From: Neomelitea salexigens DSM 19753
Lineage (GTDB): Bacteria; Pseudomonadota; Gammaproteobacteria; Pseudomonadales; Spongiibacteraceae
NCBI RefSeq assembly: GCF_000422345.1
Contig: NZ_AULP01000004.1
Coordinates: 124,001-188,000 of the forward strand
Length of the DNA: 64,000 bases
Reading direction: 5' to 3'
Shown here: in pieces, positions 46,011 through 54,909 of the stretch
Numbering within the stretch: the first letter of the stretch is position 1
Layout of the letters: every line of letters starts with the position of its first letter
The notes under the pieces: model-generated
What the model saw: only the letters and a program-made list of their open reading frames with translations
The model's database searches: none
Told to the model about the DNA's origin: nothing
Made by a program: the position numbers and the translations under genes

Positions 46011-46154
46011 GAGCTTGCTGGCTATAGATGCAGCTTGGTTTTATGTAAAAGCACCACGAAGTCGTTTTTAGTACCTCGTTCTGTTTCATAACTACCCTGC
46101 CTATCTCAGCTCAAGCCATACAAGGCAAACTTATAGACAACGAGGTTTTAAGAC

Positions 46155-46361
46155 ATGTCCAGAAGCACTGGTAAAGTAAAATGGTTCAACGAGACTAAAG
46201 GCTTTGGTTTCATTGAGCAGGATTCCGGCCCAGACGTTTTTGTTCACTTCAGCGCCATTTCTGGCTCTGGCTTCAAAACGCTGGCAGAAGGTCAAGCTGT
46301 TGAGTTTGACGTGCAGAGCGGCCAAAAAGGTCCTCAAGCAGCGAACGTAACCGTTATCTAA
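46155..46361 (+). CDS. Cold-shock domain protein (CspA family)
   Basis: 68 residues, all cold-shock domain. RNA-binding motifs RNP1 (KGFGFIE) and RNP2 (VFVHFSAI) are intact. It acts as an RNA chaperone that melts secondary structure. The N-terminus [20 protein letters not shown] is typical. A GAGG lies nine bases before the ATG. Followed by a strong terminator and preceded by a long leader, so it is a single-gene unit. Which paralogue (CspA, C, D, E) cannot be told. Confidence 0.95.
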   Translation: MSRSTGKVKWFNETKGFGFIEQDSGPDVFVHFSAISGSGFKTLAEGQAVEFDVQSGQKGPQAANVTVI

Positions 46362-46382
46362 GTAAAGAATGCGGTGACAAGA

Positions 46383-46405
46383 AGGCGGCGAAAGCCGCCT
46401 TTTTT
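46383..46405 (+). terminator. Terminator of the cold-shock gene
   Basis: AGGCGGC/GCCGCCT (46383-46389 with 46394-46400), loop GAAA, then six T residues (46400-46405). Confidence 0.95.
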
Positions 46406-46517
46406 GTGTCTGCGTTTTGACCGAGACACATAGCACTATGAAAAACATTGCCGGATTATTTTTCACTTCGACAGGGAAATACGCTTTAATCAGCGCTAAC
46501 AACAAAAAGGATTCCGC

Positions 46518-47048
46518 ATGAAAGCCGCAATAAAAGCTACAGCACTGACTCTTGGCCTAATATTTAGCCCCTTCGTCCAAGCTGGTGAACACGAATGGCG
46601 TTTTGGTGTACTGGCCCACAACAAAGGCCCCATTGCCAGCGAAACGGAAGACGGCCCCGACGTCACGCTGGCGTACTACCACCATTTAAAACAATACAAT
46701 TGGGGCGGCTTGTTTGCTCACGGCGGCGCCGTTATTAACACAGCCGATGGCACCAGCTATCTCTACAGCGGACTCAACCCCAAATGGAACTTCGGTGAAT
46801 CGCCAGTATATTTTGAGCTGGGCTTTGGGCTTGCTGTTCACGATGGTGACCTTGAGAAAAAGTCAGCCGAGCGCCGTGAAATGGGCTCTCGAGTGCTGTT
46901 TCACACCGAATTTAACCTCGGCTACCAAATTAACCCGCTATACAGTGTTGGCCTTTACTTAGACCACATTTCCAACGGTGGCATCCTCAACGACGACAAC
47001 AACCGCGGGCTAGACACCTACGGCATTCGTCTCGGTCGTCGGTTTTAA
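46518..47048 (+). CDS. PagL-like outer-membrane acyloxyacyl hydrolase
   Basis: 176 residues with a signal peptide (1-22, ending FVQA). The rest alternates beta strands and loops as in an eight-stranded barrel. The C-terminal LDHISNGGILNDDNNRGLD holds His150 and Ser152, matching PagL His126 and Ser128; a C-terminal aromatic Phe is present. The third catalytic residue, Glu140 in PagL, seems replaced by Asp166. If active it would remove the 3-O-acyl chain from lipid A in the outer membrane. It lies between the cold-shock gene and rlmKL, convergent with the latter (6 bp gap). Confidence 0.75.
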   Translation: MKAAIKATALTLGLIFSPFVQAGEHEWRFGVLAHNKGPIASETEDGPDVTLAYYHHLKQYNWGGLFAHGGAVINTADGTSYLYSGLNPKWNFGESPVYFELGFGLAVHDGDLEKKSAERREMGSRVLFHTEFNLGYQINPLYSVGLYLDHISNGGILNDDNNRGLDTYGIRLGRRF

Positions 47049-47054
47049 GTAAGG

Positions 47055-49235
47055 TCAGGCAGACGCGCCCCGGCGGTGAGTAATGTACCAGCAATAATGT
47101 ATGGGTTTACTGCGCCGCTTAAAATCCTCGTCTAGCGACCAAGTGCAGCGGTCCGCAATCTCCAAACGCTCAGCCAGCGCCTCATCCAGTATGAAGTCGC
47201 GCTTATTGGTAGAAAAGATCAATAAGCCGTCTTTGGCCAAACAGCGCATCGCCTGAGCAATCAGTTCGGCGTGATCACGCTGGGTATCCAGTACATCGTC
47301 CATTCTTTTCGAATTAGAGAAGGTCGGTGGATCGAGAAGAATCAGGTCAAACTCCTCCTCACAATCTGCCAACCACTGTCTGGCATCCCCCTGCTCGGTG
47401 CGGTGGCGCGCCTCGCTCAAGCCATTGAGTGACAGGTTTTGTCGCGCCCATTTCAGGTACGTGTGCGACATATCAACCGACGTCGTATGGCGCGCGCCCC
47501 CCAGCCCCGCGTGCACCGAGGCAACGGCGGTATAACAGAAAAGGTTCAGAAACCGCTTGCCGCGCGCTCGCTCGGCAATGTCTAAACGCACGGGCCGGTG
47601 ATCGAGAAACAACCCGGTATCGAGGTAGTCGTATAGATTCACCAGTACCGTGGCCTGGCCTTCGCGCACTTCTAGCACCTTGCCTTGCGGGGCTTGGCGT
47701 TCGTACTGAGACTTACCGCGCTGACGCCGCCGTTCCTTTAACGCAATATCTGTTACGGGCAGCGAAAACACGTCAGCACAGGCCTGCATCACCTCGCCCA
47801 GACGGCGACGGGCATCGTCGTCATTGACCGATGACGGCGCGGCATATTCGCTGACATGCACGGCGTCACCATAGCAATCCACGGCAACGGCATATTCAGG
47901 CATATCCGCATCGTAAACACGAAAGCAGCTTATCTCGTTGCGGCGACGCCACTTATCCAGGCGCTTTAGGTTTTTTCGCAAGCGGTTGGCAAACATTTGC
48001 GCTCCGGCACTTAGTGCGGGCGCAATCGCTGCCTGTTGCTGCTCAGGTTGACGCTCGGTTACGAAATAACGTTGTTCAACCTCAAACAACAGCAGCTTGC
48101 TCGGTATGGTGCCGTTGAAAAGTTGATATTGCTTGCAAGCGCGAATGCCCATTCGCTTCCCGAGATCCGGGTTACCGGTAAACACCCCCGCCTGCCAACC
48201 TTGAAAATCCTCGCGAAGACTCTGACCCAAGCGCCTGTACAAGTGCAGTAACTCGGCTTCTTCGCCAAGGCGCTCGCCATACGGGGGGTTACAAATTAGC
48301 AGTCCGGGTAAGTCCTCGTTACCGGGTGGCGACAGCTCAGACAACTCGCCGCGCGCCACCTTCACGAATTGAGCAAGGCCCGCACGCCGGATATTGTCCT
48401 GCGCTTGCGCAATGACTTTACCGTTCGCATCATAGCCCCAAATTTGCGGCCAGTTTCGGCGGTGTGCCTGCCGCTGCAAGTCCATTGCTTCATCGTGAAG
48501 CTGCCGCCACAAGGCCTGCTGATGACCAGACCAGGCTGCAAACCCCCAGTGCTTGCGCTGCAGTCCCGGTGCAATATTCATTGCCATCATCGCTGCTTCG
48601 ATCAACAGGGTACCGCTGCCACACATGGGATCAATCAACCCTCCACCGCGACTGGCAACCCCCGGCCAATCGGCCCGCAGCAACAGCGCAGCCGCCAAAT
48701 TTTCTTTCAATGGCGCCAGCGCACCACTTTGCCGGTAGCCACGCCGGTGCAAACTATCACCCGACAAGTCGATAGCAACCAGTATCTTGCCCTTACGCAA
48801 CCGCACATGAACACGAATATCAGGTTGCGATTTGGCGATATTTGGCCGCTCTTGCCCGGCCTCGACAAAGCGGTCAACGATGGCATCCTTGCAACGCAGA
48901 GCGCCGAAGTGGCTGTTGCGTATCTCGCGGCTGCGCCCGGCAAAGTCTACGAGAAGGCTGCTGCCCTCTCGCATATGCGCAGGCCAGTCGATGGCATGCA
49001 GGCCATCGTATAATTGCTGCGCACTGTCGCCAGGGAACTCCGCTAGTGGCAGCAGTACCCGATTCGCCAGCCGAGACCAAAGACACAGGCGATATAGCGT
49101 TTCAGGCGCAGCGTCAACCGTCACCGCGCCAACGGTTTCGCCGCGTTTCACGGCGCCCAAACGCTCCGCCTCGTCTCCCAACAACCCTTCGAGCCCCTTC
49201 GGACAACTGAGGATTAGCGACTGCATTTGACTCAT
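47055..49235 (-). CDS. rlmL: Bifunctional 23S rRNA methyltransferase RlmKL
   Basis: 726 residues (E. coli RlmKL 702). N-terminal THUMP-containing domain (about 45-160), the RlmL methyltransferase with LIDPMCGSGTLLIEAAMMAMN, read in pieces, and NPPYGERLGEEAEL, then the RlmK half with FLNLFCYTAVASVHAGLGG and LILLDPPTFSNSKRM. It methylates G2445 (N2) and G2069 (N7) in 23S rRNA. Monocistronic; convergent with the PagL-like gene. Confidence 0.95.
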   Translation of the reverse strand: MSQMQSLILSCPKGLEGLLGDEAERLGAVKRGETVGAVTVDAAPETLYRLCLWSRLANRVLLPLAEFPGDSAQQLYDGLHAIDWPAHMREGSSLLVDFAGRSREIRNSHFGALRCKDAIVDRFVEAGQERPNIAKSQPDIRVHVRLRKGKILVAIDLSGDSLHRRGYRQSGALAPLKENLAAALLLRADWPGVASRGGGLIDPMCGSGTLLIEAAMMAMNIAPGLQRKHWGFAAWSGHQQALWRQLHDEAMDLQRQAHRRNWPQIWGYDANGKVIAQAQDNIRRAGLAQFVKVARGELSELSPPGNEDLPGLLICNPPYGERLGEEAELLHLYRRLGQSLREDFQGWQAGVFTGNPDLGKRMGIRACKQYQLFNGTIPSKLLLFEVEQRYFVTERQPEQQQAAIAPALSAGAQMFANRLRKNLKRLDKWRRRNEISCFRVYDADMPEYAVAVDCYGDAVHVSEYAAPSSVNDDDARRRLGEVMQACADVFSLPVTDIALKERRRQRGKSQYERQAPQGKVLEVREGQATVLVNLYDYLDTGLFLDHRPVRLDIAERARGKRFLNLFCYTAVASVHAGLGGARHTTSVDMSHTYLKWARQNLSLNGLSEARHRTEQGDARQWLADCEEEFDLILLDPPTFSNSKRMDDVLDTQRDHAELIAQAMRCLAKDGLLIFSTNKRDFILDEALAERLEIADRCTWSLDEDFKRRSKPIHYCWYITHRRGASA

Positions 49236-49414
49236 AAATACCCACCCGGGACATTGTGATTCAGGTAATTCATATTGCTTCTCAATAGCTTAGCGACTTT
49301 ATACGCGAACTCTATAAAACGCTTCTGCCTTATGCGAAATCGATCTTCGCGAGATTTATGAAAGTTTGCTTACATGGTAATTCGGTTGACGCACATCGCG
49401 CCAATCTGGGTTTG

Positions 49415-49436
49415 CCACGCTTTGCTCTTGGCGTGG
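49415..49436 (+). promoter_or_regulatory. Leader hairpin of rmf
   Basis: CCACGC (49415-49420) and GCGTGG (49431-49436), with a 10-base loop, lie 35 bp upstream of the rmf start. A TTGACG at 49384-49389 has no matching -10, so the promoter remains unplaced. Confidence 0.4.
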
Positions 49437-49470
49437 TGAGTGCACGTTGAACAATGGAGGCTTATGCCCT

Positions 49471-49674
49471 ATGAGAAGACAGAAACGCGACATGACTGAG
49501 CGCGCCTACCAACGTGGTTATCAGGCAGGAATCGCCGGGAAAAACAAAGAAAATTGCCCTCATACTCAGCAACAACTCAAGCAGGAATGGATCTCTGGAT
49601 GGCGCGAAGGCCGCGTCGACCACTGGGACGGTATCGACACCGCCACCGCACTCCAAAAACAAGCGTTTCACTAA
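49471..49674 (+). CDS. rmf: Ribosome modulation factor
   Basis: 67 residues: MRRQKRDMTERAYQRGYQAG, then IAGKNKENCP, then WISGWREGRVDHW, closely matching E. coli RMF (55 residues) with a slightly longer C-terminus. RMF dimerises 70S ribosomes into inactive 100S particles in stationary phase. GGAGG (49456-49460) lies ten bases before the ATG. Followed by two hairpins. A TTG 24 bp upstream is in frame but would be inside the Shine-Dalgarno region. Confidence 0.93.
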   Translation: MRRQKRDMTERAYQRGYQAGIAGKNKENCPHTQQQLKQEWISGWREGRVDHWDGIDTATALQKQAFH

Positions 49675-49696
49675 TCCCGCGTCTCTATCGACATAG

Positions 49697-49719
49697 CAAC
49701 AGCCAATCACTGGCTGTTG
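49697..49719 (+). terminator. First hairpin of the rmf 3' region
   Basis: CAACAGCCA/TGGCTGTTG (49697-49705 with 49711-49719), loop ATCAC, with no U-run. It precedes the true terminator by 12 bases and may protect the 3' end of the very stable rmf mRNA. Confidence 0.6.
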
Positions 49720-49730
49720 TGCAAAAGACC

Positions 49731-49758
49731 AAAAAGCCCGCCGTTTCGCGGGCTTTTT
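49731..49758. terminator. Bidirectional terminator between rmf and rluB
   Basis: An 11-bp stem AAAAAGCCCGC/GCGGGCTTTTT (49731-49741 with 49748-49758) with A- and T-runs on both sides, ending both convergent genes. Confidence 0.95.
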
Positions 49759-49762
49759 CTAC

Positions 49763-50557
49763 TTAACGGCGGCTGCGGCGGCCCGGCTTGGCTTCTGGCT
49801 TGCTTTGCTCCGGTGGCGTCAAACCCGCCATTTCATAGACTTCATCTACCTCGCGATCCGGTAGCTCCGTCCACATTCCAACCTTAACTTTTGAGGGGAT
49901 GAAAACATTGCCATAGCGCACACGCTTGAGGCGGTTGACCTGCAAGCCCTGCGATTCCCATAAGCGGCGCACCTCACGATTACGCCCTTCCATGATAACC
50001 ACGTAGTACCAGTGATTAATGCCCTCACCACCACCATCTACAATATCGGTAAAGCGGGCGACGCCGTCATCCAACTGCACACCATCGACTAAGGCCTGCA
50101 AGTTATGCTCACTGGCGTTCCCCATTACACGGCACAGGTACTCACGCTCGATGGTTGTCGAGGGGTGCATCAACTTGTTGGCAAGGTCACCGTCGGTGGT
50201 AAACAACAATAGCCCGGTGGTGTTGTAATCAAGGCGTCCTACACAGATCCAACGCTCACCGGACAAACGCGGCAAACGGTCGAATACCGAGCGCCGCCCC
50301 TCCGGGTCTTTACGGCTGCAAATTTCCCCTTCGGGCTTGTTGTAGAGCAGCACGCGCGGCCGCTTGCTGCCGGTGTCCGCCTTAAGCGGGCGCCCATCAA
50401 ATACAATACGTGCTTCTTTGTCTACACGATCGCCCAGTGTCGCGAGCTCGCCATTCACTTGCACCCGACCATCGCTGATCGCGCGCTCCATTTCGCGGCG
50501 TGAACCCAAGCCTGCACGAGCAAGCACCTTTTGTAACTTTTCGTCTTCGGCACTCAT
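49763..50557 (-). CDS. rluB: 23S rRNA pseudouridine(2605) synthase RluB
   Basis: 264 residues. An N-terminal S4 domain ([20 protein letters not shown]) precedes the RsuA/RluB catalytic domain with the active-site Asp in [19 protein letters not shown]. The C-terminal tail is Lys/Arg-rich and ends PGRRSRR. It is coupled to scpB by a one-base TGATG overlap. RluB rather than RsuA is inferred from the scpAB context. Confidence 0.93.
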   Translation of the reverse strand: MSAEDEKLQKVLARAGLGSRREMERAISDGRVQVNGELATLGDRVDKEARIVFDGRPLKADTGSKRPRVLLYNKPEGEICSRKDPEGRRSVFDRLPRLSGERWICVGRLDYNTTGLLLFTTDGDLANKLMHPSTTIEREYLCRVMGNASEHNLQALVDGVQLDDGVARFTDIVDGGGEGINHWYYVVIMEGRNREVRRLWESQGLQVNRLKRVRYGNVFIPSKVKVGMWTELPDREVDEVYEMAGLTPPEQSKPEAKPGRRSRR

Positions 50558-51255
50558 CAGTGCTTTATCTCTGTCATTGTGTCGTCCTCATCGACGAGTT
50601 TGGCTTCGGCTTCGGCTTCGGCTTCGGCTTCGGCTTCGGCTTCGGCTTCGGCTTCGGTAGTATTTGACTCGGCGCTGGCCTCGGCAAGATTTTCTTTGTC
50701 GAACTGCAGCTCTGAGTTCAAAGAATCTAAATCGGCAATCTCAGCCAGACTGGGCAGTTCGTCGAGATTACTGAGATTAAAATAGTCCAAAAACTGGCGC
50801 GTGGTCGCGTACATGGCCGGTCGACCCGGCACATCTTTGTGGCCAACAACGCGCACCCACTCTCGCTCCAGCAGCGTTTTAACAATGTGAGAGCTGACCG
50901 CGACGCCCCGTATTTCTTCTATGTCACCGCGAGTAATCGGCTGGCGGTAAGCAATCAACGCCAAAGTCTCTAGCAGCGCGCGTGAATAGCGCTGGGGCTT
51001 TTCGTCCCACAAACGCCCTACCCAGGGCGCGAGCTCTTCTCGCACTTGAAAGCGATAACCACTGGCCACCACTTTGAGTTCGTAACCACGGCCCTCACAA
51101 TCCCGCTCAATTTGCGCCAGAGCATCGCGAATTGCATTGGTCGCAGGCCGCTGTTGTTCGTCGAAGAGTTCAGCCAACTGAGCGAGTGTTAGCGGCTTTC
51201 CCGCTGCCATCAGCGCTCCTTCGAGTATTCTTTGTAAGTGCTGCGCGTCAATCAT
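50557..51255 (-). CDS. scpB: Chromosome segregation and condensation protein ScpB
   Basis: 232 residues. Two winged-helix domains ([20 protein letters not shown], read in pieces; [27 protein letters not shown]) are typical. With ScpA and SMC it compacts and separates the chromosome; it is known to bind the kleisin ScpA. The C-terminus has nine Glu-Ala units encoded by a perfect hexanucleotide repeat (50602-50655). Overlaps scpA and rluB by one base each. Confidence 0.95.
   Translation of the reverse strand: MIDAQHLQRILEGALMAAGKPLTLAQLAELFDEQQRPATNAIRDALAQIERDCEGRGYELKVVASGYRFQVREELAPWVGRLWDEKPQRYSRALLETLALIAYRQPITRGDIEEIRGVAVSSHIVKTLLEREWVRVVGHKDVPGRPAMYATTRQFLDYFNLSNLDELPSLAEIADLDSLNSELQFDKENLAEASAESNTTEAEAEAEAEAEAEAEAEAKLVDEDDTMTEIKH
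50602..50655. repeat. (GGCTTC)9 microsatellite within scpB
   Basis: Nine perfect copies of GGCTTC (54 bp), read as alternating Glu-Ala in the scpB frame. Slippage would add or remove two residues per unit without a frameshift. Confidence 0.97.
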
Positions 51256-52163
51256 CAGGTGTTCTTAGCTTTAACGTGAATGGGGGCAAAAGGCGCTGAC
51301 TGAACAATTTCAACCAGAGACTCCTTAATGAGCTCCATAATAGCCAAAAAGGTCACAACAACCCCGAGACGCCCTTCCTCGGGTTTGAACAGTGAGACAA
51401 AAGGCACAAAGGTATCGCCGCCCAGCCTCGCTAATACTTCCGACATTCTCTCACGAGTGGACAGCTTTTCCCGCTCGACCTGGTGGCTAATGTACAAATC
51501 TGCGCGCTGCAAGACTTCACTGAGCACTAGCATCAATTCTTTCAGATCGACATCGGGTTCTTGCTTCACCTTTTTCATTGGCGGCGGAGCCACGTCGCTA
51601 AGGTAAGTCTCGCGTCCAACCCGCGGCAGCTGATCGATATTCTCCGCGGCCTGCTTGAAGCGCTCGTATTCCTGCAGTCGTCTTATTAACTGCGCGCGGG
51701 GATCTTCGTCGTCTTCCAGTTCTTCACTGGAGCGCGGCAGTAGCATCCGGGATTTAATTTCCGCCAACATTGCCGCCATCAACAGATACTCGGACGCCAA
51801 CTCGAACTGCATGGCGTTCATCATATTGACGTACTGCATGTATTGCTCAGTGATCTGAGCAACGTTTATCTCCAAAATATCGATGTTCTGTCGCTTGATC
51901 AGATAAAGCAGCAGGTCAAGCGGCCCTTCGAAGGCCTCGAGGAAGACCTCCAAGGCTTCAGGGGGGATATACAAATCCTTTGGCAACTCGGTAAGCGGCT
52001 TACCCTGGACAATCGCAAACGGCATTTCACCCTGCTGGGGCCGACTGCGCAGCGCCTTGAGGCTAACGATGTCCATCGCGTGCTGCATGGGGGCACGGCG
52101 GGGCGCACCGGGCAGATTTTCTGCTACCGGCTGTTCGTTATCCTGACCGTTGCCCTGCTGCAC
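51255..52163 (-). CDS. scpA: Segregation and condensation protein ScpA (kleisin)
   Basis: 302 residues. The conserved kleisin core begins FEGPLDLLLYLIKRQNIDIL and includes EYLLMAAMLAEIKSRMLLPR; the C-terminal winged helix is also visible. The start codon is GTG at 52161-52163, with AGGGGG upstream; alternatives are ATGs at residues 26 and 30. It bridges the SMC heads. It overlaps scpB by one base. Confidence 0.93.
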   Translation of the reverse strand: MQQGNGQDNEQPVAENLPGAPRRAPMQHAMDIVSLKALRSRPQQGEMPFAIVQGKPLTELPKDLYIPPEALEVFLEAFEGPLDLLLYLIKRQNIDILEINVAQITEQYMQYVNMMNAMQFELASEYLLMAAMLAEIKSRMLLPRSSEELEDDEDPRAQLIRRLQEYERFKQAAENIDQLPRVGRETYLSDVAPPPMKKVKQEPDVDLKELMLVLSEVLQRADLYISHQVEREKLSTRERMSEVLARLGGDTFVPFVSLFKPEEGRLGVVVTFLAIMELIKESLVEIVQSAPFAPIHVKAKNT

Positions 52164-52216
52164 GAGCGCCCCCTGTTTTAACTTAGCCGGCGATTATACG
52201 GCTATCTGCTCGAGCG

Positions 52217-52846
52217 TCACAGCGCTTGTTCAAATTGACTGACATCGCCAAGGCCACGGCGCAGCACTACTGGCACGTCATCCACGAGGTCGACCACAGA
52301 CGTTGCTTCCATGCCACAGTAACCACCATCAATCACCAAATCGACGTGGTTCGCCAGCGTATCGCGAATGTCATAGGGGTCCGTCATCGGCAATTCTTCG
52401 CCTGGTAGAATCAGACTCACACTCATTAGCGGCTCATTCAGCTCCGCTAGCAGGTCCAGGCAAATTTGGTTGTCGGGTACGCGTAGCCCCACACTCTTGC
52501 GCTTGGGATGGTGAAGGCGCTTAGGCACCTCGGGCGTAGCACGCAAGATGAAGGTATAGGGCCCGGGAATAAGATTTTTGAGCAATCGAAAACTGCTGTT
52601 ATCAACCCGGGCATAGTTACCCAACTCAGAGAGATCGCGGCACATCAGCGTAAAATTATGCTTGTCGTCCAAACGACGAATCGCACGGATACGCTCCAGC
52701 GCACTCTTATCTCCGAGGTGGCAGCCCAGCGCATAGGCCGAGTCGGTGGGGTAAGCGATCACGCCGCCGCCACGGACGATATCGGCCGCCTGTTTGATTA
52801 ACCGTGCCTGCGGGTTTTCGGGGTGGATCTGAAAAAATTGACTCAT
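52217..52846 (-). CDS. yciO: L-threonylcarbamoyladenylate synthase-type protein (YciO)
   Basis: 209 residues, a YrdC/Sua5 fold: YPTDSAYALGCHLGDKSALERI and RLHHPKRKSVGLRVPDN, with a Ser/Thr- and Lys-rich substrate cleft. YciO proteins are paralogues of the enzyme that makes threonylcarbamoyl-AMP for tRNA t6A37; some do so, others do not appear essential. The yciO-yciV-scpA neighbourhood agrees with the assignment. 54 bp before scpA. Confidence 0.9.
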   Translation of the reverse strand: MSQFFQIHPENPQARLIKQAADIVRGGGVIAYPTDSAYALGCHLGDKSALERIRAIRRLDDKHNFTLMCRDLSELGNYARVDNSSFRLLKNLIPGPYTFILRATPEVPKRLHHPKRKSVGLRVPDNQICLDLLAELNEPLMSVSLILPGEELPMTDPYDIRDTLANHVDLVIDGGYCGMEATSVVDLVDDVPVVLRRGLGDVSQFEQAL

Positions 52847-52864
52847 AATTATCCTTAAATGTGG

Positions 52865-53692
52865 TCAGCTGGCCCTTAGCCAACGCTGCCATACCGGCTG
52901 ACAATTTCCCACTACCTCGGCATCACAGCCAAGGTCACACCACTGACTTAAGTGGTGAAAATCACTGCCAGCCGACGCTTCAAACTCAAAGTGTCTGCAC
53001 AGATCACGCAGATAGCGCAACTCTTGATCCGCAGGTCGGCCATTACACACCTCCAGCGCTTCGCCGCCCAGGTCTTTAAACTCTGCGAGCAAGCGACGCA
53101 GCTTTGCATTGGTCATTTTGTAGTGCATAGGGTGAGCAATCGCAGCCACACCACCGCCAGCATGTATCCATGACAGCACAGATGCCAACGATGGCCACAT
53201 CGCTTTTACATCGCCAATTTTGCCAGCGCCCAAAAAGCGGTCAAAGGCCTCATTCATCGACCCCACATAGCCCTTTTCAACCATATAACGGGCGAAGTCT
53301 GGGCGACCGAGCGGCCGGTCAGCCACACTGCTGCGCAATGCCTCAACATCAATATCGATGCCCTTCTTGCTCAAACGGGCGGCAATTGTCTCGCTGCGCT
53401 GCTCCCGCGCCACCTTCTGCCCCGCGATGGCATCGCACAGCAGCGGCTCAGATACGTCTAGCCCTAAACCCAATACGTGAATGTTGACGCCATTCCAGTT
53501 GCATGAAAACTCCGCGCCACACACCAGCTGCAGATCGCTGGGAACGTTTTCTAGCGTCTGATAAGCATCGATCGTATCGTGATCAGTAATTGCCAACAGA
53601 TCAACGCCGCGATCGACCGCGCGGGCGACCAACTCCTGGGGCGCCAAACCGCCGTCGGAGGCGGTGCTATGGGTGTGTAAATCGATTATCAA
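52865..53692 (-). CDS. rnm: PHP-domain 5'-3' exoribonuclease (RNase AM/YciV)
   Basis: 275 residues. The PHP phosphoesterase motifs are DLHTHSTASDG, TDHDTIDAY, GAEFSCNWNG and ASAGSDFHH, giving a three-metal site. In E. coli the homologue (YciV/TrpH) trims 5' ends of 5S and other rRNAs and hydrolyses 3',5'-nucleoside bisphosphates. It is 18 bp upstream of yciO on the same strand. Confidence 0.9.
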   Translation of the reverse strand: MIIDLHTHSTASDGGLAPQELVARAVDRGVDLLAITDHDTIDAYQTLENVPSDLQLVCGAEFSCNWNGVNIHVLGLGLDVSEPLLCDAIAGQKVAREQRSETIAARLSKKGIDIDVEALRSSVADRPLGRPDFARYMVEKGYVGSMNEAFDRFLGAGKIGDVKAMWPSLASVLSWIHAGGGVAAIAHPMHYKMTNAKLRRLLAEFKDLGGEALEVCNGRPADQELRYLRDLCRHFEFEASAGSDFHHLSQWCDLGCDAEVVGNCQPVWQRWLRAS

Positions 53693-53806
53693 GCTTTAAT
53701 ACTCCAGCACCTCTGTGGCGCTCACTCCCTGCGCTAGTGATAACGCGGGAAAATGGTTATAGTGAGCCGCGCATTCGCGCAGACAATCCCGACCACAGGA
53801 CGAACC

Positions 53807-54520
53807 ATGCCCCCAAACAATCAGGGCAAGCCACGGCACAGTGCCGTGACCAACCTTTTATTCAATATTGTGATACCGACGTTGATACTCACCAAGTTCA
53901 GCGGTGAAGAAGACCTGGGGCCTAGCCTGAGCATCGTTATCGCACTGGCTTTTCCCGTAAGCTTCGGTGCATGGGACTACATAAAAACCCGCCGCACCAA
54001 CATTTTTTCCATACTCGGTTTTGTCAGCATCTTACTGACCGGCGGGATCAGCCTGTTGGAGCTGGACCCTCAATATATCGCCATTAAAGAGGCGGCGATC
54101 CCCGGCCTGATAGGCCTTGCTACGTTGCTGTCACTATACACGCCCTATCCGCTGATCAAAACGCTGTTGTTCAACGACGAGGTTGTCGACACCGCACGTA
54201 TCGAGAAGGCGCTTAGTGAGCACAATGCCCACAACGCCTTCAACATAGCCCTTCGCCGAGCAACCTACTTACTGGCTTTCTCTTTTTTCCTATCCTCGAC
54301 CCTGAATTACCTGCTCGCCAAGTTTATTTTGGTCAGCCCTCCCGGCACCCCCGAGTACAGCGCCGAGCTGGGAAAAATGACCGGACTCAGCTTCCCAGTC
54401 ATCGCACTGCCCTGCACCATCGTGATGATGGGCGCCCTGTTCTACCTAATGAATAGAGTTAAGAGCCTCACTGCACTGGAGCTCGAACAGATTTTTAGAT
54501 TACACCAGGATCAAAACTAA
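53807..54520 (+). CDS. VC0807/IspZ-like inner-membrane protein
   Basis: 237 residues with six or so hydrophobic helices. [40 protein letters not shown] and [20 protein letters not shown] resemble VC0807-type proteins related to the septation protein YciB/IspZ. The start is the ATG at 53807-53809, with AGGA upstream; a longer frame to 53753 is not supported. It is divergent from rnm and 2 bp before yciI. Function not established. Confidence 0.8.
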   Translation: MPPNNQGKPRHSAVTNLLFNIVIPTLILTKFSGEEDLGPSLSIVIALAFPVSFGAWDYIKTRRTNIFSILGFVSILLTGGISLLELDPQYIAIKEAAIPGLIGLATLLSLYTPYPLIKTLLFNDEVVDTARIEKALSEHNAHNAFNIALRRATYLLAFSFFLSSTLNYLLAKFILVSPPGTPEYSAELGKMTGLSFPVIALPCTIVMMGALFYLMNRVKSLTALELEQIFRLHQDQN

Positions 54521-54522
54521 TC

Positions 54523-54822
54523 ATGTTTTACGCCATTATCAGTGAAGACGTCAGCAACAGCTTAGAAAAGCGCCTGACCGCGCGCCCCGCCCACCTTGCG
54601 CGCTTAGAGGAACTAAAAGCCGATGGCAGACTCTTAGTTGCCGGCCCTCACCCCGCTATTGACAGCAACGACCCAGGTGAAGCGGGTTTTACCGGGAGCC
54701 TGGTGATCGCCGAATTCCCCAGTCTGGAAGATGCTCAGCGCTGGGCCGATGCAGACCCATACATTGCGGCCGGCGTGTACAGCAAAGTTAGTGTGAAACC
54801 GTTTAAAAAAGTACTGCCCTAG
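54523..54822 (+). CDS. yciI: YciI family protein
   Basis: 99 residues, a ferredoxin-like alpha/beta fold. [29 protein letters not shown] with His24, [14 protein letters not shown] and the strand [15 protein letters not shown] match YciI. The His-Asp pair suggests a small hydrolase or muconolactone-isomerase-like role; the function is unproven. It starts 2 bp after the VC0807-like gene. Confidence 0.92.
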   Translation: MFYAIISEDVSNSLEKRLTARPAHLARLEELKADGRLLVAGPHPAIDSNDPGEAGFTGSLVIAEFPSLEDAQRWADADPYIAAGVYSKVSVKPFKKVLP

Positions 54823-54909
54823 AAAAAGGCGCCAAATTGCAGTCTGCAACCATGTACATTACTCTTATTCATTAATACCTTACCGCAATTTTTTAAAGTG
54901 GAATTAACA

